A stretch of DNA of 32,721 nt from Chloroflexota bacterium (GCA_024232355.1 JAAEPW010001361.1:1-32721); one strand, 5' to 3'. Shown: positions 7,776-16,174, counted from the stretch's first letter. A program made the numbers and translations. The notes: generated from the letters alone by a model not told the origin.

Positions 7776-8588
7776 TTACTCTGGTAACCGCATCCGCGCG
7801 ACGAGCACGGGCGGAATCTCGCTAAAATTCCCACTCCACGACAGTGGATTTCGACCACTCGGATGGTCCGGGGGAAATGCCCGCTCTTCGAGGCCGTCGA
7901 GTACAAACCCCGCGTCGAATCCTGCACCTAGCAACGCCTCCAACGGCCGATGGAATACGAGTTGCGGCTTGGGTTGGCCCCGTATCGCGGCGGCCTGGGA
8001 TATCTTGGGGGTAAGATAGTGAAATACCTTGACCGAGTAGACGGTGACAATGTCGCCGTCCCGGTCCTCCATCTCGGCCACGAATTTCATATCTGGGCTG
8101 TTGAAACAGGGATGGATCACCGAAAAAACAAAACGTCCGCCAGGCCGAAGCAGCCGGACAAGGGCGCGCATCAACGGCTGGATGTCGGCGATGTCAAAGA
8201 GCGCCATCTGGCAGATGGCGGCGTCAAATTGCTGCTCGCCGAGGGTCAGCAACGTGGCCTCGTCGGTGGCGTCCATCACCCGGTATTCAATGCGCTCCGC
8301 GTGCTCGGTCGTGCGAGCACGGGCACGCTCGATCAACTGGGATGAAAAGTCAAAGGCGACGACGTCACCGCCTATGGCAGCCAACCGTCGAGCGTAGAGA
8401 CCGTTGCCGCACCCGGCGTCGAGCACCCGCTTGCCCGGATGCAGTTGGAGCAGTCGCTGCGTCGCAGGCCAGATCAGTACGTTGACGAAATCGTTGCCCT
8501 CGCCGATGTGATCGTCCCAATACGCGGCGTTCTGTTCCCAGGCGTCGCGAGTTTTCTCGTTGGCTCGTTGCAAGTCTACAGTTGTCAC
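7776..8588 (-). CDS. Class I SAM-dependent methyltransferase
   Basis: This encodes 270 aa from a GTG at 8588 with GAGGAGA seven bases upstream. The SAM-binding motif I is VLDAGCGNGLYARRLA, followed by motif II acid VVAFDFS and a motif III-like region DAAICQMALFDIADIQPLMRALVRLLRPGGRFVFSV. The N-terminal WEQNAAYWDDHIGEGNDF resembles UbiE/COQ5-type and other small-molecule methyltransferases. The target cannot be inferred; the C-terminal half (HYLTPKISQAAAIRG...FHRPLEALLGAGFDAGFVLDGLEE) is the usual substrate-side region. It lies 68 bases downstream of the AIM24-family gene on the same strand and could share its transcript. Confidence 0.9.
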   Translation of the reverse strand: MTTVDLQRANEKTRDAWEQNAAYWDDHIGEGNDFVNVLIWPATQRLLQLHPGKRVLDAGCGNGLYARRLAAIGGDVVAFDFSSQLIERARARTTEHAERIEYRVMDATDEATLLTLGEQQFDAAICQMALFDIADIQPLMRALVRLLRPGGRFVFSVIHPCFNSPDMKFVAEMEDRDGDIVTVYSVKVFHYLTPKISQAAAIRGQPKPQLVFHRPLEALLGAGFDAGFVLDGLEERAFPPDHPSGRNPLSWSGNFSEIPPVLVARMRLPE

Positions 8589-8656
8589 GAGATATCTCCT
8601 CTGTTCGTAGTAGGCGCTTCAGCACACCAAAGTGCGTACTACAAACGTAAACAAAT

Positions 8657-9346
8657 CTACCGAGCCTGCATGTACACTTCTTCAAAGGGCTGCAATAGCA
8701 CCCACCCCTCGCCCTTGAACTCTAGTTGAAATGACTCGCCGCTTCCCCGCCCAAGAAAGGACTTGAATGATAGATCGGTGCGAATACCTGGGTTCAACGT
8801 CCCCGCCCACGCCACCGTCGCGTTGGGGTCGGTGTAGACCGGCTGTCCCCGTCGAACCTGCAGCGCCAGGGGATCATAGTGTGTTGTGATGGCGACCATC
8901 CCCGGCCCCTCCAGCCGCACGTTGAACAGTCCCCCCGCCATCATTCCTGCCATGCGCCGCATCATTTTGATGTCCCACTTGACCTTGTCCTCAAACGCCA
9001 GCAGGTCGTTGCCGTTCACGTGGATGGCCTCGTTTTGTAGATTCAGGACCTGGACCTTTTTTCCTTTGTCGGCCAGATAGACTCGTCCCTGGCCCTCAAC
9101 CTTCATCAACTTTGTTCCTTCTCCAGAGACCATCTTTTTCACGAGTTTACCCACCCCGTGCTCCAACGCACCCTCTCGCGTGAACTTGACCTGGCCCACG
9201 TATCCGATCATGCTGCCAAGTTTTGCCCACACCCGTCCCTTGAGATTGACTTCCAACAGATAAGGATTTTCAATCTCAAAGGGATTGTTCGCCGCATCGC
9301 TCTGCGCCGCAGACTTTATGAATTCTTCTACTGAATAGCTCGACAT
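8657..9346 (-). CDS. AIM24 family protein
   Basis: This encodes 229 aa with an AAGGAGAG site before the ATG. The sequence has the family's pattern of repeated beta strands and short motifs ([77 protein letters not shown], and a C-terminal [41 protein letters not shown]). Bacterial members are of unknown biochemical function; the name comes from a yeast mitochondrial inner-membrane protein. There is no signal peptide or membrane segment. A promoter candidate lies at 9419-9446. Confidence 0.88.
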   Translation of the reverse strand: MSSYSVEEFIKSAAQSDAANNPFEIENPYLLEVNLKGRVWAKLGSMIGYVGQVKFTREGALEHGVGKLVKKMVSGEGTKLMKVEGQGRVYLADKGKKVQVLNLQNEAIHVNGNDLLAFEDKVKWDIKMMRRMAGMMAGGLFNVRLEGPGMVAITTHYDPLALQVRRGQPVYTDPNATVAWAGTLNPGIRTDLSFKSFLGRGSGESFQLEFKGEGWVLLQPFEEVYMQAR

Positions 9347-9418
9347 TTTTCTCTCCTTTCTGAATCTGGACTATCTGATAGTTTCCAATGTTCTCATCCA
9401 AGATACAGTTGCTACCGC

Positions 9419-9446
9419 AGTTTACCACAGGAAAAGTATTTATCAA
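9419..9446 (-). promoter_or_regulatory. Candidate promoter for the AIM24-family gene
   Basis: On the minus strand TTGATA (9446-9441) and TAAACT (9424-9419) are separated by 16 bases. They lie about 75 bases upstream of the ATG at 9346 in an intergenic gap with no other gene. Confidence 0.45.
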
Positions 9447-9489
9447 AATCAAGCCGACGAGCAGTTGGAACTTTTTCGGTCAGGCTCGA

Positions 9490-11082
9490 CTAGTCGTTCC
9501 TCTTTACAAGCGGCAGATAGATGAGTGAGGGCTCGACCAGTCTGGGGTTGGCAAACTGCTGTCCCAATATCTCGATCTCGTCGGGTGCGAGGGTTCCGGT
9601 CTCGTCATCTCCCTGCCACACAGCCAGGACGATGCCGACAGCGTCACTGATGTGCGCCGCTATAGCGACCCGGTCGGCGTCAAAGGCGGGGTCGCCGTCG
9701 TTGTTCCCCGCGTCGCTGATGCGGAAATCGTCTTCGCCGAGCGCGGCGCCGGTGCTTCCATCCAGCCATTGGCCAAAGATCTCCATCTCGTCGTTAACCA
9801 AGGGGCCGTCACCAAAGTCACGGTCGTCGTCGCCCCGCCAGACGACCAGGTACTCGTCCAACGCAGGGATGTAAAGCGCCTCGGCGCCAAAGGTTTTAAA
9901 GGTCGGGTTTCCGTCTGGCCCCATATCGCTGATGCGAAAGTCGTTATCACCGGTTTCGGTGCCGTCGGCGGCCAAGTGTTGGCCAAAGACTTCTAGCTCA
10001 TCGTTGGACAGAGGACCACTGCCAAAGTCACGGTCGTCGTCACCTGACCAGACGACCAGGTAGGTGTTGGTGTCGCGGTTGTAGGCTACGGCGGGGTTGT
10101 CGGCGGCGTAGGCGGTATTTCCGTTTGGCCCCATATCGCTGATGCGAAAGTCGTTATCGCCGACGGGGCTGCCATCGTCGGCCAAGCGTTGGCCAAAGAT
10201 TTCCAACTCGTCGTTTACCAGGGGCAGGGTGTCGTCGTCCCCTTCCCACACCACCAGGTATTCGTCGTCGGTCGAGTTGTAGGCGACGGCAACGTCTTGG
10301 GCTCTAAAACGCTTGTCCGTATCGGAGGTGCCCATGTTGCTGATGAAAAAATCATCAGTGCCGATCTCGGCACCGGTGGCAGCGTTCAAGCGCTGGCCGT
10401 AGATTTCGATCACGTTGTCGAGCGCGTTGTCGCCGTGCCAGACAACCAGGTATTCGTTCTGGGTGGGATTGTAGGCCAAGGACGGGTTAAAGGCGTCGAA
10501 AGCAGGGTCGCCGTCGGTTCCCATCGTGCTGATGCGAAAATCGTCAGTGCCGACAGGGCTGCCACCGGCGTCCAATCGTTGACCATAGATCTCTATTTCG
10601 TCATCCACTCCGGCGTCCGCTTGCCAGACGACCAGATATTCGTCATCAATGCTGTTGTAAGCGACGGCGGGGTCGTAGGCGTCAAGAGTGGAATCGCCAT
10701 CGCTCCCGACGTTGCTGATGCGGAGCCTGGAACCGGTGGGGGCACCGGTAGCAGCGTTCACGCGCTGGGCATAGATTTCGAACTCGTCGTTTGCTAAATC
10801 CCCGCTCTCGTCGTCGGCTGCCCAGACGATCAGGTGTTCGTTTGCACTGCTGTTGTAGGCTATGGCCGGGTCGAGGGCAAAGAAACGGGTGTCCGCGTCT
10901 GGTCCCATATTGCTGATGCGGAAATCTTGGCCGATCAGTTGGGGCGCGGTGATACTCGATCCGGCGGGCGCGGGCGCAGCTCCGGCCAAGCGGGGTATCC
11001 GCCTGATCAAGATCGCCCCCAGGATGCACACGCCTATGAAGCAAAGTAATGGATACAGGGTTAGTTTTCTTCTAGGCATCAT
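9490..11082 (-). CDS. Exported seven-repeat protein, putative beta-propeller
   Basis: This encodes 530 aa (529 if the second ATG at 11079 is used; that ATG is better spaced from AGGAGGAT, which overlaps the upstream stop). The N-terminus has a positively charged start and a hydrophobic helix (LLCFIGVCILGAILI), then a Pro/Ala linker. Seven repeats of 60-70 residues follow, each with DFRISxMGxDG, PAVAYNxxxxEYLVVWxGDD and NDExEIFGQRL blocks. Seven such units suggest a seven-bladed beta-propeller; the many Asp residues could bind Ca2+. The protein ends in SLIYLPLVKRND, a tail typical of exported Chloroflexota proteins. It probably forms an operon with the S74-domain protein upstream. I do not know its ligand. 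Confidence 0.85.
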   Translation of the reverse strand: MMPRRKLTLYPLLCFIGVCILGAILIRRIPRLAGAAPAPAGSSITAPQLIGQDFRISNMGPDADTRFFALDPAIAYNSSANEHLIVWAADDESGDLANDEFEIYAQRVNAATGAPTGSRLRISNVGSDGDSTLDAYDPAVAYNSIDDEYLVVWQADAGVDDEIEIYGQRLDAGGSPVGTDDFRISTMGTDGDPAFDAFNPSLAYNPTQNEYLVVWHGDNALDNVIEIYGQRLNAATGAEIGTDDFFISNMGTSDTDKRFRAQDVAVAYNSTDDEYLVVWEGDDDTLPLVNDELEIFGQRLADDGSPVGDNDFRISDMGPNGNTAYAADNPAVAYNRDTNTYLVVWSGDDDRDFGSGPLSNDELEVFGQHLAADGTETGDNDFRISDMGPDGNPTFKTFGAEALYIPALDEYLVVWRGDDDRDFGDGPLVNDEMEIFGQWLDGSTGAALGEDDFRISDAGNNDGDPAFDADRVAIAAHISDAVGIVLAVWQGDDETGTLAPDEIEILGQQFANPRLVEPSLIYLPLVKRND

Positions 11083-11088
11083 ATCCTC

Positions 11089-12804
11089 CTACTCCTGGGC
11101 TGCCAGCAATGCGTCGATTTGGGCCTCGATAACCTCTAGCCGCTGCTCAAGTTCCTGGTTCTCTCGTTCGAGCTTTTCGATCTGGGTCTCTTGGGTCTGG
11201 AGCAAACGGGTCAATTCCTGCAAACCGGCCAGAGTGACGCCGTTGACGTCTAGGGGGGCGATGTGGGTATCGTCGGCACCGAGGCCAAAGGCGGCGTAAA
11301 AGTCTTGGGCCATCGGCCCCATATGACGGACGGATGAGCCATCGGCGATATAGTTCCAGGTGGTGATGGGCAGTTGCAGGATGCGAGCGAGAACAGTTTG
11401 CGCGTCTACCGACTCGAATCCCTCTTTGAGGGCAACATCTGAGGCTTCTGTGAGTGCTCCGGCGATGACGAGGTTGCCGCTGGCGTCGAGGATGAGTGTG
11501 ACAGTTGTGCCCAAGCCGACGGTCATCTGGCCGTTAGCCGCAATCGTGACGATGGGTTCGTCGTTCACGACCAAGCTCACGGGGTCGTCGGACTGGGAGC
11601 CAAGGTGGACTGTGTCCGTCATTGCACTGACTATGGCTGTCGCGCCGTCTGTCCGCTCGGCGATAAAGGTGGCGCTCTCCCCGGTCGTTTCCAGTTCCAG
11701 GGGAGCGGCGGGCGTCCAGGTGCCTATGCCCACGTTGCCGCCATCCCTGATGCACAAGCTGTTGTTGGGAGCGTTTGGCTGGATGCGGAAAGGCAGACGA
11801 CTGCCGTTGGTGACGTCGCGGATGTAAAAGTTGGTTTCGTTGCCGACTATGTCCCACGTCTGGGGTTCCCATCCATGCTCATTGGTCTGTTCCAGGCGGA
11901 CGCTGGGGCTGTCTGCATCGACGACGTGCAATTCGACGACCGGTGCGGAGGTCCCCAGGCCAACACGGCCATTCTCCTCGAGATAGAGGGTGTTGGTGGG
12001 CGTGCCGGACTCGATCACAAAGGGCGTGGATTGGATGGTGTAGCCGTTGTCTGCGTCAGGGCCTAGATCGTCGATGTAAAAGGCATTTTGCCCGCCATCA
12101 AAGAATTCGTTGACGCGGATCTGCCAATCGTTGTTTGGATAGCTCAAGGTGCCGCTGGTATCGTGGAACATGATACGCAAGTTGTCTTCTTTGAGGCGCA
12201 AGGTGTCATAGCCGAAAGATTCAGTGCCAGTACACTGAGTACCAAGGCATTGGCTGCCTATTACGTACAGGTCTTCGCTGATGACCTGGTCCGGGGCACG
12301 ACCATCCTTGGTGGCTTCGGCTCCCTCGGCGTCTGGTTTCGGGCCACTACCGGTGACAATGGCACCATCAGTGATGGTAAAGTGCCCGCTTATGAGAGGC
12401 ATTTCTGGCAATTCGTCAGCCTGGCGCAGCGATTCGATCGTTTGTTCGCGCTGTTCGCTTTGGGCAACGGCAGCCAGGGCAGCCTGGGTTTCGGGCGATA
12501 GGAGCGGACTGAAACGCAGTTCATAGTTGTATGACCCGTCAGGATAGGTCTGGTCTTGCACGTCAAAGCGGGGCGTGACGCCGGTTGGGAATTCTTGTCC
12601 GAGTATGAGGTCGCCCGGGCCAGAGATGGTGAGTGTGGCCTGGCTGTAGACAATTCCTAGATTCCAGACGATGGCGTCCGGGTAGATAGTGGTGCCCTTT
12701 GCATCCTCATCGGTCTGCGCGCCTGGTTGGGCCAGGGCGGAGCTATTTAGAACGAGGATACACAAAACGAATAACAATGTTGGATATGCGATTTGCTTTT
12801 TCAC
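11089..12804 (-). CDS. Exported protein with C-terminal Peptidase_S74 (intramolecular chaperone) domain
   Basis: This encodes 571 aa from a GTG at 12804, preceded by AGGAGG with seven-base spacing. A signal peptide (about 1-25, ending SALA) targets export. The middle contains beta-rich repeats such as GRVGLGTSAPVVELHVVDADSPSVRLEQ and GNVGIGTWTPAAPLELETTGESATF, typical of tail-fibre-like stalks. From residue 455, SDVALKEGFESVDAQTVLARI and HMGPMAQDFYAAFGLG mark the S74 domain, which in phage endosialidases and fibres assists trimerisation and then cuts itself off at the Ser-Asp step; that SD is present here. A C-terminal coiled coil (QTQETQIEKLERENQELEQ) ends the protein. It may be a cell-surface fibre. 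Confidence 0.88.
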   Translation of the reverse strand: MKKQIAYPTLLFVLCILVLNSSALAQPGAQTDEDAKGTTIYPDAIVWNLGIVYSQATLTISGPGDLILGQEFPTGVTPRFDVQDQTYPDGSYNYELRFSPLLSPETQAALAAVAQSEQREQTIESLRQADELPEMPLISGHFTITDGAIVTGSGPKPDAEGAEATKDGRAPDQVISEDLYVIGSQCLGTQCTGTESFGYDTLRLKEDNLRIMFHDTSGTLSYPNNDWQIRVNEFFDGGQNAFYIDDLGPDADNGYTIQSTPFVIESGTPTNTLYLEENGRVGLGTSAPVVELHVVDADSPSVRLEQTNEHGWEPQTWDIVGNETNFYIRDVTNGSRLPFRIQPNAPNNSLCIRDGGNVGIGTWTPAAPLELETTGESATFIAERTDGATAIVSAMTDTVHLGSQSDDPVSLVVNDEPIVTIAANGQMTVGLGTTVTLILDASGNLVIAGALTEASDVALKEGFESVDAQTVLARILQLPITTWNYIADGSSVRHMGPMAQDFYAAFGLGADDTHIAPLDVNGVTLAGLQELTRLLQTQETQIEKLERENQELEQRLEVIEAQIDALLAAQE

Positions 12805-12875
12805 GAGGATACCTCCTATTTTTGAGTTGAATTTTTAGTTTGGGATTATGCGGCTATGCGATTATGGGTATGGTT

Positions 12876-12893
12876 TTACATTTTTCACCTCCT
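12876..12893 (-). promoter_or_regulatory. Start-stop mini-ORF (AUG-UAA) with full Shine-Dalgarno in leader
   Basis: On the minus strand, AGGAGGT (12893-12887) is followed after five bases by ATG (12881-12879) and immediately by TAA (12878-12876). This lies about 75 bases upstream of the GTG start of the S74-domain gene. A minimal start-stop element can hold a ribosome and influence the downstream gene; chance is also possible. Confidence 0.35.
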
Positions 12894-12950
12894 CGTAGAT
12901 TTGAACTTGTCGGCTTTTCCCCGCAAACTGTCTGCCTCGCTAAACGCAAA

Positions 12951-12982
12951 TCGCCCTGACCACTTTTGGTTGGCCAGGGCGA
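12951..12982 (-). terminator. Hairpin downstream of the ferritin-like gene
   Basis: TCGCCCTG (12951-12958) pairs with CAGGGCGA (12975-12982), with a further CCA/TGG pairing inside. On the minus strand it lies about 30 bases after the stop of the ferritin-like gene and is followed only by a weak T-run (TTTGCGTTT). It is a plausible end for the redox cluster transcript. Confidence 0.5.
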
Positions 12983-13013
12983 CATCTAATCTCCGATCTC
13001 CGATCCTTTACCG

Positions 13014-13505
13014 CTATCCTCCCCACGGCATCTGCGTGTATTCCTCAAATGCCGTATCGTGGATTTGTTTAAAGAATGCTTCGTGGCCCCGTTCCCATCG
13101 GGCAAGCATCTCTAGCGCTGCTTTTGCCTCGCCCTCGGCCTCGCTCGCCGCCCTGGCATAGAACTCGGCCAAATCCCGCTCGATCAGATAGGCCGTGCGC
13201 AACACAGGCAAATCGGGCACCATCGCTTCCAGCACAGTCTGATCCAGAAATTCGGAAGCAGCACGTTGAGAGAAGAATCCTTCGTCTTCGAACCCAACGC
13301 CTACCATGACGTCCGACGCTTTATCCTCTCCCAGGGCGTCGAGCAAATCCTGGATGAACTCGATATGTTTTTGTTCTTCTTCTACCAGACGCTCGAATGC
13401 CCCTACTGCTGCCGCGTGACTCAAGCGCGCGGCGTTCTGTTCGAAAAATTTCTTACCTTCGTGCTCTCGTTGAAGCGCATACTTGTAGACTTTGCGAATA
13501 TCCAT
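13014..13505 (-). CDS. Ferritin-like/rubrerythrin-type di-iron protein
   Basis: This encodes 163 aa from the ATG at 13505, chosen because GAGGAGG lies six bases upstream. It is predicted to be almost all alpha-helical, with carboxylate/His ligands of a ferritin-like di-iron site: EHEGKKFFEQNA and EEEQKHIEFI in the first helix pair, IERDLAEFYARAA and WERGHEAFFKQI in the second. It lacks the rubredoxin-type CxxC domain of classical rubrerythrin. Such proteins often reduce peroxide or store iron in anaerobes. It is last in the hydrogenase/formate dehydrogenase cluster, where protecting O2-sensitive metal centres would make sense. An array of 21-bp hairpin repeats lies in the gap before it and may lower its expression relative to fdhA. 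Confidence 0.85.
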   Translation of the reverse strand: MDIRKVYKYALQREHEGKKFFEQNAARLSHAAAVGAFERLVEEEQKHIEFIQDLLDALGEDKASDVMVGVGFEDEGFFSQRAASEFLDQTVLEAMVPDLPVLRTAYLIERDLAEFYARAASEAEGEAKAALEMLARWERGHEAFFKQIHDTAFEEYTQMPWGG

Positions 13506-13518
13506 CTCTGTCCTCCTC

Positions 13519-13602
13519 ACATCGCTACACCGGTTTGACGAATCAAGCCGCAGGATTGACGAATCAAACCACCGGTTTGACGGATCAAACCACCGGTTTG
13601 AC
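13519..13602 (-). repeat. Tandem 21-bp hairpin repeats spanning the end of fdhA
   Basis: Four units of 21 bp lie head to tail (13582-13602, 13561-13581, 13540-13560, 13519-13539); the first two are nearly identical and the last is half degenerate. Each good unit, read on the minus strand, folds as TCAAACC-GGT-GGTTTGA, a 7-bp stem with a 3-nt loop. The first unit includes the last codons and stop of fdhA (VKPVV-stop). Because 21 is a multiple of three, every unit repeats the same reading frame with a stop. There is no T-tract. Likely effects are transcript stabilisation, partial termination or slippage-driven variation. Confidence 0.75.
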
Positions 13603-15633
13603 GCTTACCGCGCAAACCTTGAATTCTGGAATCTTGGCGATGGGGTCCATCGCGGGATTGGTCAGCGCGTTGGCGGCTGCCTCGGCAAAGTGGAACGGGA
13701 TAAAGACCACACCGGGTCGGATGTAGGGCGTGACCCGCGCCACCAATTCGATCTCTCCCCGGCGGCTGGCAACCCGCACCCGCTGGTGGCCGTTCAGCCC
13801 GATTTGGGCTGCGTCGTCGGGATGGATCTCTACGTAGGCTTCCGGCACCTCTTGATCCAGTTTTTCCGTGCGGCGCGTCATCGTGCCGGTGTGAAAGTGG
13901 AACATGATCCGTCCGGTGGTCAGGATAAAGGGATATTCCTCGTCCGGCAGCTCTACCGCTTCCTTGAATTGGATCGCGTGGAACTTGCCCAGGCCGCGGC
14001 TAAACTTGCCCTTGTGCAGGAATGGCGTGCCGGGATGGTCGGAGCCTGCCACTGGCCATTGGAGAGAACCTTCTTTTTCCAGCCGTTCGTAGGAAACCCC
14101 ACCATAAATGGGGGACACCTGCGCGATCTCGTCCGTCACCTTTGATGGCGAGTCGAAATCGAACCCGGCGGCTCCCATCTGCTGCGCCAGTTGGCGGATG
14201 ATCTGCCAATCGGCCTGGGCGTCTCCATCCAACTCGACTGCCTTGTGCACCAGTTGGACACGCCGGTCGGTGCCGGTGAATGTGCCGTCTTTTTCCGCAT
14301 ACGAAACCCCCGGCAGGACTACGTCGGCCAGTTCCGCCGTCTCGGTGAGGAAAATATCCTGCACCACCAAAAAGTTCAGTTCTTCCAGGCAATGGCGGAT
14401 GTGATTGACGTCGGCGTCAGACAGCATTGGGTTCTCGCCCATCACGTAGAGGGCTTTTAGACGGCCATCTCCGGCGGCGGCCATCATCTCGGTCACCGTC
14501 AGTCCGACTTGGTCAGACAAACCATCCACGCCCCACGCTTGCTCGAATTTTTCCTTCACCGGCGGCAGCGTGACCGCTTGGTAGCCAGGGTAGACGTTGG
14601 GCAGGCCGCCCAGGTCACACGCGCCCTGGACGTTGTTCTGCCCGCGCAGGGGATTGACCCCGCCTCCGGCAATGCCCATATTACCGGTCAGCATCGCCAG
14701 GTTGGCGCATGATTTGACGTTGTCGGTGCCGGTGGTGTGCTGGGTGATGCCCATCGCATAGAGGATGGCGGCGGGTTTGCTTGTCGCGTACATCCGGGCC
14801 GCTTCTCGCAGGTCGTCGGCTGGGATACCGCTGATCTCTTCCACCCGCTCCGGGGTATATTCCGCTACCACCGCTTTTAGTTCCTCGTACCCCTCGGTCC
14901 GTTCCTCGACAAAGGTCTTGTCCTCCAGTCCCTCACTGATGATGACGTTCATCATCCCGTTGATCCAGGCCACATCGGCGCCGGGCCGGAAGGACAGGTA
15001 GAGGTTGGCCAGGCGGCTGATCTGCACCTCTCGGGGGTCCACGACGACGATCTTGGCCCCTCGCTCCTTCGCCTCCATAATGTGGCTGGCGACCAACGGA
15101 TGAGCCTCGGTGGTATTGGACCCAGTGATAAGGAAGCACTCGGTGTGCGTGCCAAACTCTGGGACAGAGTTGGTCATCGCCCCACTCCCAAACGCGGCGA
15201 CCAAACCGGCCACCGTGGGAGCGTGTCAGAGACGGGCGCAGTGATCGACGTTGTTCGTCTTTATCACCGCGCGGGCGAACTTTTGCAAGAGATAGTTTTC
15301 CTCGTTGGTGCACTTGGCCGAGGTCAAAAAACCGACGCTGTCCGGGCCGGACTCGTCGCGGGCGGCGCCCAATTTCTCGGCCACTAGCGACAACGCCTCG
15401 TCCCACGTTGCCTTTTCCAATTTGCCATCTTTTCGGACGAGGGGGGTCTTGAGCCGCTCGGGATGGTTGACAAATGATCCTGCGTTCCAACCCTTGATGC
15501 ACAAACTCCCCCGGCTAATGGGATGCTCCTTGTCTGGGAGGACGCCCACGATTTCCCCGTCGAGCACCTGAAGATAGAGCCTGCAACCGGCTCCGCAATA
15601 GATGCAAGTGGTGAGTACATTTTTATATTCCAT
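13585..15633 (-). CDS. fdhA: Formate dehydrogenase alpha subunit, selenoprotein (in-frame UGA read as Sec136)
   Basis: This encodes 682 aa if the in-frame TGA at 15226-15228 is read as selenocysteine. The flanking sequence NNVDHCARLUHAPTVAGL matches the Sec site of molybdenum/tungsten formate dehydrogenases, where Sec or Cys binds the metal; no other stop interrupts the frame. N-terminal Cys10, 13, 17 and 45 (CIYCGAGC...SLCIKG) bind a [4Fe-4S] cluster. Later blocks (GSNTTEAHPLV, MGITQHTTGTDNVKSCANLAMLTGNMG, GVNPLRGQNNVQGACDLG) are the pterin cofactor region, and the C-terminal ~115 residues form the molydopterin dinucleotide-binding domain. Known reaction: formate to CO2 plus two electrons, reversible. 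It lies downstream of mvhA and hicBA, with GGGAG about ten bases before its ATG. A fitting SECIS hairpin follows the TGA. Confidence 0.93.
15183..15228 (-). promoter_or_regulatory. Bacterial SECIS element of fdhA
   Basis: Starting at the TGA (15228-15226), the minus strand folds with a lower stem CGCTCCCA/TGGGAGTG (15223-15216 with 15190-15183) and an upper stem CGGTGGCC/GGTCGCCG (15215-15208 with 15202-15195, two G-U pairs), closed by the loop GGTTT. The GGU of the loop begins 18 bases after the TGA, as in the E. coli fdhF element as I recall it. SelB would bind this loop to insert Sec. Confidence 0.8.
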
Positions 15634-15667
15634 AAGTTGTTGTCTCCCTATTCAACCTTTCTGGTCA

Positions 15668-15913
15668 TCACTCTGCATAGAAATGGGGCCTCAGTTCCTC
15701 AGCCAAGATATAGCGGCTTGCCTGTCGGAAAATGGCCCGCAAGGTACCAGTGTCGAGTTCTCGGTGTTGTGGAATGGTGAGGGTCTGTTTCACACCATCA
15801 GGGGCAATGCGCCGTAACTTGACGTGGCTTCCCCGTTGAGAATGCACGGTGAAACCAAAATGCTCCAAGATACGGATAACCTGAGCCCCTGAGAGACGGC
15901 GCAATTTAGGCAT
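15668..15913 (-). CDS. hicA: HicA-type toxin (mRNA interferase)
   Basis: This encodes 81 aa. It has the small double-stranded-RNA-binding-like HicA/YcfA fold: LRRLSGAQVIRILEHFGF, then the catalytic His30 in GSHVKLRR, then LTIPQHRELDTGTLRAIFRQA. HicA toxins cleave mRNA and block translation until bound by HicB. The gene starts inside the last codons of hicB (eight-base overlap), the usual arrangement with antitoxin first. It sits between mvhA and fdhA, inside the redox cluster, so any transcript from hdrA to fdhA must run through it. All motif residues appear intact. Confidence 0.9.
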   Translation of the reverse strand: MPKLRRLSGAQVIRILEHFGFTVHSQRGSHVKLRRIAPDGVKQTLTIPQHRELDTGTLRAIFRQASRYILAEELRPHFYAE

Positions 15914-16142
15914 AGACAGGTTCCATCTCCATAGTAACCAGCACAGGAGGGTTAGGCGCCAGTCCCATCTCTTTCAAGTCCTCCCCCTCCAAATGAAGTA
16001 GAATCGCCTCTCTCAAGTTCTGAACTGTCTCGTCCAGTGTCTTGCCCTGGGTGACCACAGCCAAATCCAAGCATTCGGCCACATATCCGGCCTTGTCTCC
16101 AGGATAAATCATTGCCTGGATAGTATAGCGTTGTGTACCCAT
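15906..16142 (-). CDS. hicB: HicB-type antitoxin
   Basis: This encodes 78 aa from the ATG at 16142, with AAGGAGGAG four bases upstream; the longer open frame upstream overlaps mvhA and is not used. The sequence YTIQAMIYPGDKAGYVAECLDLAVVTQGKTLDETVQNLREAILLHLEG is the HicB partial RNase H-like fold that masks the toxin. There is no C-terminal helix-turn-helix or ribbon-helix-helix domain, so it may not repress its own promoter by itself. It begins 32 bases after the mvhA stop, leaving little room for a separate promoter. Confidence 0.88.
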   Translation of the reverse strand: MGTQRYTIQAMIYPGDKAGYVAECLDLAVVTQGKTLDETVQNLREAILLHLEGEDLKEMGLAPNPPVLVTMEMEPVYA

Positions 16143-16174
16143 CAGTCTCCTCCTTGCCCCAAACGAAAAGCTCC

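Noticed and set aside
13519..13602. CRISPR array
   Set aside because: The units are contiguous 21-bp hairpins without spacers and include coding sequence.
15226..15228. fdhA split into two genes or a pseudogene by a nonsense codon
   Set aside because: The TGA is at the known Sec position, the frame is otherwise intact and a SECIS-type hairpin follows.
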